Below are positions 1 through 6,568 of a stretch of 6,568 nucleotides of DNA, one piece after another (position 1 is the stretch's first letter; each line of letters opens with the position of its first letter). Location: assembly GCA_026418875.1 (NCBI GenBank), contig JAOAAM010000658.1, forward strand, positions 1 through 6,568, written 5' to 3'. The notes under the pieces were generated by a model that was not told the origin of the DNA, made no database searches, and was given only the letters and a program-made list of their open reading frames with translations. Source of the DNA: Gemmataceae bacterium (GTDB taxonomy: Bacteria; Planctomycetota; Planctomycetia; Gemmatales; Gemmataceae). The position numbers and the translations under genes were made by a program.

Positions 1-1907
1 CGCTCGTAGATCAGCACGTTGGCATCGACGGCCATGCCCAACATTAGCACCAACCCGGCGAGACCGGGAAGAGTGAACGTGGCGTTGACGAAGACCATGA
101 ATGCCACGGTGAGGAGCAAGTTCGACAGCAGGGCGATGGTGGCGACAGCCCCGGCGAAGCGGTAGTAGACGCACATGAAGATGAGAACGGCCACGAACGC
201 CCACACCACGGCCCGCAAGCCGCTCTCGATCGTGTCCTGCCCCAAGGTTGGGCCGATGGTGTTTTCGGAGACCGGCAGCGGCTTCAACGTCGCCGGCAAT
301 GCACCCGATCGCAGGATCGACACCAATGCATCCACTTTCTCCTGCGTGTAATTGCCGTGGATCTGACCGCGGCTCGAGATCGTGGATTGCACCGTCGCCG
401 CCGACTCGACGTAGCCATCCAAGATCACAGCCAGCAACCGGCCGAAGCCTCCGGTCGGGAGGTTCTTCGACGTCATGATCTGAAATCGCCGAGCGCCTTG
501 GCTGTTGAAGGCGAAGTCCACGGCCAAGTTCTGTTTCTCGTCAAACCCAGGTCGCGCATCGACCAGGTCCTGACCGGTCACCGACAGCCGCTCCCCCGTG
601 TCCGGGTCGATCTCCGGGAGGCGGGTCAGGACGAAGTACTCATACTTCTTCGCCTCTCGCTCTCTTTCGGGGAGTTTGACGTTCTGGCATTTGCGGCTGA
701 AGAGCAAGATCTGCGTGCCCGGCACCACGACGACCTGGTTCTTCTCACGAGCCTCTTTCATCCGCAGCCAGAGTTCGCTTGGCTCATTCTCGAATCGATT
801 GGAAAGGCCCAGGCTTTCCCGTTCCTGTCGGCCCAATTCGACCCATTCGTAAGACGCACGGCCCAGAACATCCTCGCGGGTGGTGGGCCAATCGTTCGTG
901 CCATCCTCCGGCGTCGGAAGCGGGGGCGGCTGGCCATTGCGTGCCCGGCGTTCGAGTTCCTCGGCCAGTGCCGCGGGGTTCGTCGGGTTGTTGAAGAAGT
1001 TGCGGATTGCATCGAACACCGGCTTGTCGTCGACTTCGTTGGCCAGCACGCGGAACTCTAGGCTGCCGACTTGTCGGATCTTCGCCTTGATCGCCTCGAC
1101 TTCCTCGCCGGTGACATCCTTGCGTTGCTGCCCGGTGCCTGCCACGGTGCGGACGTGTTCTCGAATGTCTTCGAGCGGCTCCGGCTTGTACTGAGCGTTG
1201 ATGATTTCTTCGATCTCTTCGCGCTTGGCGGTGTTACCGGTGGCCTTCTGCACGACCTCGATCAGCCGTTCTCGGGCACCTGGCGGGAAATCGCTCAGTT
1301 TGACGTCCGCCGCGTCCTTGACTGCCGGCCATTTGGCCTGCACCTCATCGAGAACTTTCCGCCATTCTCGGGCGTCGATGCGGTTAAAGATCGCATCGGC
1401 CAGGTCGTTGACCAAACCTCGGCTGACTTCGACTCTCTCGCCGCCGAGTTTCTCGGCGTAGTGGCTGTTCACCTGATCGAGGATTTCGTTCCAGGCGGAT
1501 TGGGCCTTCTGCGCTTGCGCTGCTCCGCCGGTCGGCAAGATGATTTCGATGCGGGTGTCGCTGAGCGGCCGAATCGTCACGTTGTACAAGTCGTTGGGGT
1601 CGATCCGGCGTTTGAGGGCCGCCGCCAGGTCGCTTGGCTGGTAGCCTTCGGCCATCTGATGATCCGGGTCGATCTCGTAAATGAGGATCGTCCCGCCCAC
1701 CAGATCGACGCCCAATTTGAAGCCGCCCAGCCCACGGTTGTACTTCACGACGGCCTGCGTCACGACGATCGCGCCGAGGAGGATGGGCAGCAGGCTGAAG
1801 ACGACGCGCCAATACAGTCGGCTCACGGGCCGGAACAATCCGTAACCAATCGTGCCCAGCGACACGATGCCGAACAGAAGCCACAGCGTGGTGGACAACG
1901 TGGACAT
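1..1907 (-). CDS. secD: Protein translocase subunit SecD (or N-terminal part of a SecDF fusion), 3' end outside window
   Basis: SecD is the inner-membrane Sec accessory subunit that uses the proton gradient to complete preprotein export. The minus-strand frame is open for 635 residues and then leaves the window. Visible in order: two hydrophobic segments at about residues 8-25 and 35-54; the SecD signature FKLGVDLVGG (63-72); GSLEFRV (281-287); the soluble-domain end with LPATLKPLPV (537-546) and IGPTLGQ (551-557); membrane segments at about 566-582 and 586-607; and GMAVDANVLIYE (624-635), the conserved start of a later membrane helix. The region before this last motif is, from memory of E. 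coli SecD, roughly 100 residues longer than usual. The extra length includes a charged, probably helical stretch (about 135-275) and a Pro/Asn-rich linker (about 306-340). ATG at 1907 is preceded by an in-frame TGA four codons upstream, so the only other choice is GTG at 1916. No strong ribosome site is visible. It follows yajC by 83 bp. Whether SecF is fused cannot be seen. Confidence 0.95.
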   Translation of the reverse strand, partial: MSTLSTTLWLLFGIVSLGTIGYGLFRPVSRLYWRVVFSLLPILLGAIVVTQAVVKYNRGLGGFKLGVDLVGGTILIYEIDPDHQMAEGYQPSDLAAALKRRIDPNDLYNVTIRPLSDTRIEIILPTGGAAQAQKAQSAWNEILDQVNSHYAEKLGGERVEVSRGLVNDLADAIFNRIDAREWRKVLDEVQAKWPAVKDAADVKLSDFPPGARERLIEVVQKATGNTAKREEIEEIINAQYKPEPLEDIREHVRTVAGTGQQRKDVTGEEVEAIKAKIRQVGSLEFRVLANEVDDKPVFDAIRNFFNNPTNPAALAEELERRARNGQPPPLPTPEDGTNDWPTTREDVLGRASYEWVELGRQERESLGLSNRFENEPSELWLRMKEAREKNQVVVVPGTQILLFSRKCQNVKLPEREREAKKYEYFVLTRLPEIDPDTGERLSVTGQDLVDARPGFDEKQNLAVDFAFNSQGARRFQIMTSKNLPTGGFGRLLAVILDGYVESAATVQSTISSRGQIHGNYTQEKVDALVSILRSGALPATLKPLPVSENTIGPTLGQDTIESGLRAVVWAFVAVLIFMCVYYRFAGAVATIALLSNLLLTVAFMVFVNATFTLPGLAGLVLMLGMAVDANVLIYE

Positions 1908-1990
1908 GGGATTCACACTCGCTCACAGTGACCGCTGGCCCCGGCAACCCTGCCAGGGCAACCTTAGACTTCCATCCCTCGACGGGGCGT

Positions 1991-2335
1991 TCAACCTTCC
2001 GACCCAGCCGGATACACCCGCACCACGCTGCTCTTCAGCACCCGGATGCGCGTGTTGGACTGCTCGTCGACCCGCAAGACCAGTTCGTCGTCACGGTTTT
2101 CCCCTTCCTTCCGATCGCGGATATCCACGACCACACCGACGATTCCTCCGCTGGTGACGACGCGATCGTTTCGCTTCAGCCCGGCCAACATCTGCTGATG
2201 TTGTTTGTGCTGACGCCGCATCGGCAAGAAGAGGAAAAACACGGCGGCGACCACCATAATAATCAGCATGGGGAGAGGGCCGAGTCCCCCCTGTGCTGCG
2301 TTATCGCCTTGCGCCCAAACGAGCGGTAATTCCAT
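1991..2335 (-). CDS. yajC: Preprotein translocase subunit YajC
   Basis: YajC is a small single-pass inner-membrane protein that associates with SecDF and the SecYEG channel; its exact role is unsettled. From ATG at 2335 the product is 114 residues, normal for the family. A short polar N-terminus leads into one membrane helix (about residues 21-37), then the basic stretch PMRRQHKQHQQML (38-50) and the family core NDRVVTSGGIVGVV (56-69). A soluble beta-rich tail ends in VVRVYP. An in-frame TTG at 2347 would add four residues. I prefer the ATG because it is the stronger start codon and nothing is lost from the conserved region, although the GGAAC just before the TTG keeps the question open. It lies immediately upstream of secD on the same strand, the usual yajC-secD arrangement, and is probably co-transcribed with it. 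Its 5' end faces argB divergently. Confidence 0.93.
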   Translation of the reverse strand: MELPLVWAQGDNAAQGGLGPLPMLIIMVVAAVFFLFLPMRRQHKQHQQMLAGLKRNDRVVTSGGIVGVVVDIRDRKEGENRDDELVLRVDEQSNTRIRVLKSSVVRVYPAGSEG

Positions 2336-2542
2336 AGCTTTTGCCAAGTTCCGTATGAACCAAGCCCGACACTTTGGAATCGCTTATCCTAAGAATCCAC
2401 CCGACCTCGGGCAAGGTGGGACGGGCACGGTGAGCATTCGGGCGTGGGTGCGTGCTAAATGCGGGGAGGCGGGGCACTCCCTTGACGATAGAGCGATTCC
2501 GGAGTACCTCACCTTTTTTCCTCCTGTATTTGCTCGACGACG
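2336..2542. other. Divergent intergenic region between yajC and argB, rich in G runs on the plus strand
   Basis: This 207-bp gap must contain the start signals for both the yajC-secD and the arginine transcripts. The part from 2409 to 2474 has seven runs of three or four G on the plus strand (2409, 2418, 2423, 2440, 2446, 2463, 2471), which could fold as a G-quadruplex. A short inverted repeat, CCACC (2397-2401) with GGTGG (2415-2419), lies beside it. On the minus strand TAGGAT (around 2387-2392) is a weak -10-like box for yajC with no matching -35. No gene is supported inside the gap. Confidence 0.5.
2482..2510 (+). promoter_or_regulatory. Possible promoter of the argB cluster
   Basis: TTGACG at 2482-2487 is a good -35 match. 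Seventeen bases later TACCTC (2505-2510) is only a poor -10 match. The spacing and the distance to ATG 2543 are right for a primary-sigma promoter, but the weak -10 makes this a tentative call. No convincing ArgR-type operator is visible nearby. Confidence 0.25.
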
Positions 2543-3457
2543 ATGGACGACGCCATTCGCAAAGCCGATGTCCTCATCGAGGCGTTGAGCTACATCCTGA
2601 ATTTCCGCGACCGGCGGACGGTCATCAAGCTGGGTGGCAGCGCGATGGAAGATCCGTCGGCCCTGACGGCCACCCTCCAGGACGTCGTGTTCATGGCGGC
2701 GGTCGGCATGCGCCCGGTGCTGGTGCATGGCGGGGGAAAGCCGATCGACCGCGCGATGGCCCAAGCCGGATTGCGTCCGGTGAAAGTCCAAGGTCGGCGG
2801 GTGACCGACCCGGAGACGTTGGCCATCGTCGTCCGGGTGCTGTGCCACGAGATCAACGCCGACATGGTTCGGCAGATCCGCGACTTGGGCGGCCGAGCGG
2901 TGGGCATGCACACCGGGCCGATGCAGGCATTGTTCGGCGAGAAGCTGTGGCTCCCGGGCGAACGTGGGGAGCCGATCGACTTGGGTCGAGTCGGTCGGGT
3001 CACGCGGGTAGACCGTCGGCTGATCGACGACTTTTGTGCCGGCGGGGTGATCCCGGTGATCCCGTCGGTGGCGTTGGACGGGAACGGCGAATGGCTGAAC
3101 GTGAATGCAGATACCGCGGCCGCCGCCGTCGCAGTCGCTCTCGGGGCCGAGAAACTGGTCTTCCTCAGCGACACGCCGGGCATCCTCGCCGATCGCCAAG
3201 ATCCCGACTCGCTGTTGCCCTGCCTCGACACAAACCAATGCCACGACCTGATCCGCCAAGGCATCATCGACTCGGGGATGATTCCCAAAGTCGAGGCGTG
3301 CTTGGAGAGCTTGAGGGGCGGCGTGCACAAGACGCACCTGATTGATGGTCGGCTGCGGCACTCGTTGCTGCTGGAGATTTTCACGGATCGCGGAGTGGGG
3401 ACGGAGATCGTGCTGTCCGCGGAGCCGTCGCCTGGGAAAGCCGCCGTGAGTCCTTGA
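2543..3457 (+). CDS. argB: Acetylglutamate kinase
   Basis: Catalyses ATP-dependent phosphorylation of N-acetyl-L-glutamate, the second step of arginine synthesis, in the cytoplasm. The 304-residue product is an amino-acid kinase fold. VIKLGGSAM (27-35) carries the catalytic Lys29; VHGGGKPI (61-68) is the glycine-rich nucleotide/substrate loop; GRRVTD (84-89) binds substrate; NVNADTAA (187-194) and LSDTPGI (208-214) are core motifs; and SGMIPKVEAC (244-253) carries the second catalytic lysine, Lys249. The N-terminal helix before the first strand (about residues 3-20, KADVLIEAL) and the C-terminal HLIDGR..HSLLLEIFT block (265-281) are typical of the hexameric, arginine-inhibited type, so feedback inhibition by arginine is likely but inferred. 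There is no Shine-Dalgarno sequence before ATG 2543, where the upstream bases are pyrimidine-rich; the start is chosen because the family N-terminal helix begins there. It is the first gene of the plus-strand arginine cluster. Confidence 0.97.
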   Translation: MDDAIRKADVLIEALSYILNFRDRRTVIKLGGSAMEDPSALTATLQDVVFMAAVGMRPVLVHGGGKPIDRAMAQAGLRPVKVQGRRVTDPETLAIVVRVLCHEINADMVRQIRDLGGRAVGMHTGPMQALFGEKLWLPGERGEPIDLGRVGRVTRVDRRLIDDFCAGGVIPVIPSVALDGNGEWLNVNADTAAAAVAVALGAEKLVFLSDTPGILADRQDPDSLLPCLDTNQCHDLIRQGIIDSGMIPKVEACLESLRGGVHKTHLIDGRLRHSLLLEIFTDRGVGTEIVLSAEPSPGKAAVSP

Positions 3458-3483
3458 GATTTTGCTCGTCGAATGGGTGGTCC

Positions 3484-4677
3484 ATGACGAAGTCGGCCGA
3501 AGTCGCGGAAACATTCTCGCGCTATGTGATCGCCAATTACACACGCTATCCGGTGTGCCTGGTGCGTGGCGAAGGGTCGCTGGTATGGGACGCCGAGGGG
3601 AACCGCTACATCGACTTTTTCCCGGGGTGGGGCTGCAACTTGATCGGTCACTGTCCGCCCCGCGTGGTGGCGGCCGTCCGGGAGCAGGTGGGCGAACTGA
3701 TTCATGTGCCGAACACCTGGTACATGGAAGCGCAAGGGCGACTGGCCGAGGCCATCAGCCGCCGCACCGACTTCCAGGGGAAATGCTTCTTTTGCAATAG
3801 CGGGACCGAGGCCAACGAGGCAGCGATCAAACTCGCCCGCTTGAACGGGGCGGAGAAGAAACGACACAAAATCATCTCGTTCCTGGATAGCTTTCACGGC
3901 CGTACCTTGGGTGCCTTGAGTGCGACGGGGCAACCGAAATACCACTCCGGCATGCACCCGCTGTTGCCCGGTTTTCGCTACGCCCCGTTTGGCGATCTGG
4001 AGCAAACGGCCAAGTTGATCGACGACGAAACCATCGCCATCATGGTGGAGCCGATCCAAGGCGAGGGTGGGGTCAATTTGCCCCCAACCGGTTTTCTGGA
4101 AGGCTTGCGCGAGTTGTGCGATCGGCATGGGCTGCTGCTGATCTTCGACGAGGTTCAGACCGGCATGGGGCGAACCGGCCGTTGGTTCGCGCATCAGCAT
4201 TGGGGTGTCCTCCCGGACATCATGACGCTGGCCAAAGCCACCGGCGGCGGCGTCGCCCTGGGGATCATGGTGGCCCGGCCCCATGTCGCCGAGAAGCTCG
4301 TCCCCGGAACTCACGCCGCGACGTTCGGCGGCAATCCGATCGCCTGCCGTGCCGGGCTGGCGACCATCGAAACCATCGATGCCGACCAATTGCTCGCTCG
4401 CGCCGGCTACCTCGAACAACGGTTCCGCGAGCGGCTGGAGTCGTGGCGATCCCGCGCAGACATGATTCGGGAAATCCGAATCAAAGGGGCCATGATCGGG
4501 ATCGAACTGTCGTTTCCGTGTGCCGAGTTGGTCCAACGTTGCCTGGAGCGGCGGCTGCTGGTCAATTGCACGCACCAGACCGTCCTGCGCTTGTTGCCCG
4601 CCTTGAACCTCCCCGACCCCTTGTTCGACGAAGGTTGTGCCATCTTGGAAGAGGTCATCCTCAGTTGGCGCCCCTGA
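3484..4677 (+). CDS. argD: Acetylornithine aminotransferase (class III, PLP-dependent)
   Basis: Transfers an amino group from glutamate to N-acetylglutamate semialdehyde to give N-acetylornithine, using pyridoxal phosphate in the cytoplasm. The 397-residue product has normal family length and an intact class III aminotransferase core: SGTEANEAAIKLAR (106-119, cofactor phosphate cup), SFHGRT (136-141), VEPIQGEGG (188-196), FDEVQTGMGRTG (221-232, Asp222 contacting the cofactor), LAKATGGG (249-256) with Lys251 as the Schiff-base lysine, and TFGGNP (280-285). The early motif usually read as GHCHP is GHCPP here (55-59), outside the cofactor residues. ATG 3484 has GGTGG five bases upstream, 26 bp after the argB stop. 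An in-frame TTG at 3454 would overlap the argB stop as TTGA and add ten non-conserved residues, so I do not use it. Related enzymes act on ornithine, succinylornithine or 4-aminobutyrate; the argB and argF neighbours favour the arginine role. Confidence 0.94.
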   Translation: MTKSAEVAETFSRYVIANYTRYPVCLVRGEGSLVWDAEGNRYIDFFPGWGCNLIGHCPPRVVAAVREQVGELIHVPNTWYMEAQGRLAEAISRRTDFQGKCFFCNSGTEANEAAIKLARLNGAEKKRHKIISFLDSFHGRTLGALSATGQPKYHSGMHPLLPGFRYAPFGDLEQTAKLIDDETIAIMVEPIQGEGGVNLPPTGFLEGLRELCDRHGLLLIFDEVQTGMGRTGRWFAHQHWGVLPDIMTLAKATGGGVALGIMVARPHVAEKLVPGTHAATFGGNPIACRAGLATIETIDADQLLARAGYLEQRFRERLESWRSRADMIREIRIKGAMIGIELSFPCAELVQRCLERRLLVNCTHQTVLRLLPALNLPDPLFDEGCAILEEVILSWRP

Positions 4678-4738
4678 TGGCGAACGCCGTGGAAGCTGGT
4701 CCCCTGTGACTTCCGATCGGAGCGTGGTCCAGTCGGAC

Positions 4739-4744
4739 GTGGAG
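4739..4744 (+). promoter_or_regulatory. Ribosome binding site of argF
   Basis: GTGGAG lies eight bases before ATG 4753. It is the clearest Shine-Dalgarno match among the complete genes here and decides the argF start in favour of this ATG over the TTG at 4747, which would sit only two bases from it. Confidence 0.6.
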
Positions 4745-4752
4745 TCTTGACG

Positions 4753-5658
4753 ATGCGACATCTCACCGACGTGACCGACCTCACCCGCCAGGAGTTGGAG
4801 CTGTTGCTTGACACAGCGGCCCGATTGAAGACCGAGCGGAAACAACGAATTCCCTCGCAAACGCTGGCCCACCGCGTCGTGGCCCTGATTTTTGAGAAAC
4901 CCTCGCTCCGCACGCGCGTCAGTTTCGAGTCCGCCATTATGCAGTTGGGCGGCAGCAGCATGTTCCTCCCCGCTCAAGAAGTCGGCTTTGGCTGGCGCGA
5001 GTCCCTCGCCGATGTCACCCGAACCCTCAACCATTACGTCGATGCGGTGGTCTTGCGCGTCTTCAAGCATGAGACGGTCCTGCACATGACCCAAGTCGCG
5101 GCCATCCCGATCATCAACGGGCTTTCCGACGTCGCTCACCCGTGCCAGGCCATCGCCGACCTGCTGACCATCCGTGAGCATTTTGGCGGGATTAAGGGCC
5201 GAACCGTCGTTTTCGTCGGCGATGGGAACAACGTGGCCCGGTCGCTGGCTCTTGGGTGCTCGCTCTTGGGTGCCCGCTTCCGCCTGGCGTCGCCGCCGGG
5301 TTACGGCTTCGAGGCGACGTTTGTGCAGCGATGTCAGCAATTGGGCGGCACCATCGAGGTGCAGGTCGATCCGATTCGTGCCGTCGCCGATGCGGACATC
5401 ATTTATGCCGACGTGTGGACCAGCATGGGCCAGGAGTCGGAGCGCGAACAGCGATTGAAGACGTTCGCCCCGTACCAGGTTAATGCCCGTTTGCTGGCTC
5501 ATGCCCCCTCCGAGGCACGAGTCTTGCACTGCCTGCCCGCACATCGCGGCGAGGAGATCACGGACGAAGTGATGGATGGTCCGCAAGCCTTGGCCTTTGA
5601 ACAAGCGGGCAATCGGTTGCACGTCCAGAAAGCGATCCTCCAATTTTTGTTGAACTGA
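4753..5658 (+). CDS. argF: Ornithine carbamoyltransferase
   Basis: Joins carbamoyl phosphate and ornithine to form citrulline, in the cytoplasm, normally as a trimer. The 301-residue product has both transcarbamylase domains. The carbamoyl-phosphate loop is FEKPSLRTRVSFE (47-59), with Leu where the classic motif has Gly or Thr. HPCQAIADL (129-137) is the second carbamoyl-phosphate motif. The ornithine domain has INGLSD (121-126), FVGDGNNVARS (154-164), DVWTSMGQE (220-228, with the SMG loop that closes on ornithine) and HCLPAHRGEEITDEVM (259-274). The SMG loop argues for ornithine rather than its N-acetyl or N-succinyl forms. ATG 4753 is preferred over the in-frame TTG at 4747 because GTGGAG lies eight bases before the ATG. 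There are 75 bp between argD and this gene, without an obvious terminator. Its TGA is separated from the rph ATG by one base. Confidence 0.96.
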   Translation: MRHLTDVTDLTRQELELLLDTAARLKTERKQRIPSQTLAHRVVALIFEKPSLRTRVSFESAIMQLGGSSMFLPAQEVGFGWRESLADVTRTLNHYVDAVVLRVFKHETVLHMTQVAAIPIINGLSDVAHPCQAIADLLTIREHFGGIKGRTVVFVGDGNNVARSLALGCSLLGARFRLASPPGYGFEATFVQRCQQLGGTIEVQVDPIRAVADADIIYADVWTSMGQESEREQRLKTFAPYQVNARLLAHAPSEARVLHCLPAHRGEEITDEVMDGPQALAFEQAGNRLHVQKAILQFLLN

Positions 5659-5659
5659 C

Positions 5660-6418
<759 letters not shown>

Positions 6419-6430
6419 CCGAGGTGAACT

Positions 6431-6568
6431 TCAGCGGCGAATCCCTCCACGGGAGCCTCCACCCCCGCCAATGTTCGGCACCGAGGGCATGCTCGGGACG
6501 CTGGGTCGTGCCGCCCCGCCCAGATTCGGCATGCTCGGGACGCTGGGTCGTGCCGCCCCACCCAGATT
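6431..6568 (-). CDS. C-terminal end of an unidentified protein with 14-residue Pro/Gly/Ser repeats (5' part outside window)
   Basis: This minus-strand frame enters from the right edge and stops with TGA at 6431-6433, giving 45 visible residues. It reads as two copies of NLGGAARPSVPSMP followed by a decayed third copy beginning SVPNIGGGG and a basic Gly/Arg tail (SRGGIRR). I do not recognise the protein and no domain is visible. This frame is chosen for three reasons: the single base difference between the DNA units is synonymous (GGC/GGT); the diverged third copy keeps PN-Ile/Leu-GG; and the stop falls just outside rph, leaving a 12-bp convergent gap. A plus-strand frame from ATG 6471 and another minus-strand frame that overlaps rph are also open but fit these tests less well. 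The composition suggests a disordered tail or linker; an RGG-like nucleic-acid-binding end is possible but unproven. Confidence 0.6.
   Translation of the reverse strand, partial: NLGGAARPSVPSMPNLGGAARPSVPSMPSVPNIGGGGGSRGGIRR
6486..6568. repeat. 42-bp tandem direct repeat, two units, cut by the window edge
   Basis: Unit one is 6486-6527 and unit two is 6528-6568 (one base short at the window end). Each begins GGCATGCTCGGGACG. They differ at one position, G versus A in CCGCCC/CCACCC. The period is a multiple of three, so all frames stay open and the copies code for 14-residue protein repeats. A partial, diverged copy (around 6466-6480) precedes unit one. More copies may lie beyond the window. 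Confidence 0.9.

Noticed and set aside
357..1931. Two long plus-strand open frames (357-1061 and 1071-1931).
   Set aside because: Both are codon-aligned opposite secD and arise from the same lack of TTA, CTA and TCA codons. SecD motifs run continuously on the minus strand across both.
2268..2588. A 106-codon plus-strand frame across the yajC start and the intergenic region.
   Set aside because: It overlaps yajC antisense and the argB start, shows no motif and has no ribosome site.
4712..4738. Palindrome TCCGATCGGA and small hairpin GTCC-AGTC-GGAC in the argD-argF gap, as an operator or terminator.
   Set aside because: The stems are short, there is no T tract, and such palindromes are common at this GC content. 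No repeat of the site occurs upstream of argB.
6471..6568. A plus-strand frame from ATG 6471 through the repeats.
   Set aside because: The diverged third repeat copy is not conserved in this frame (Arg to Met, Met to Thr), and no properly spaced ribosome site precedes the ATG.

Overview
This window looks like ordinary chromosomal DNA from a GC-rich bacterium, most likely a planctomycete and possibly of the Gemmata lineage. That assignment is inference. It rests on the GC-rich codon use (very few TTA, CTA or TCA codons), the weak or missing Shine-Dalgarno sites at most genes, and a SecD with an enlarged soluble region. No rRNA or marker gene is present to confirm it.

Layout. Bases 1-2335 hold a minus-strand preprotein-translocase pair: yajC (upstream) followed by secD, which runs off the left edge. 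A divergent intergenic region (2336-2542) separates it from a plus-strand run, argB, argD, argF and rph (2543-6418). Tail to tail with rph, 12 bp away, is the C-terminal end of a minus-strand gene that enters from the right edge. Its last 45 residues are Gly/Pro/Ser-rich and contain a near-perfect 42-bp (14-residue) tandem repeat.

How the genes work together. ArgB phosphorylates N-acetylglutamate, ArgD makes N-acetylornithine by transamination, and ArgF carbamoylates ornithine to citrulline. These are three steps of the arginine route. The intervening argC and argJ/argE functions and the final argG and argH steps are not in the window. RNase PH, a 3' exoribonuclease that trims tRNA, starts one base after the argF stop and is probably co-transcribed with the arginine genes. 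YajC and SecD belong to the Sec accessory complex that uses the proton-motive force to help pull exported proteins across the inner membrane.

No RNA gene, CRISPR array, insertion sequence, prophage or clear riboswitch was found. All complete genes have intact family motifs and none is frameshifted. I do not see a novel multi-gene system here. The points most worth a second look are the repeat-bearing gene tail at the right edge, the enlarged soluble region of SecD, and rph coupled to argF.
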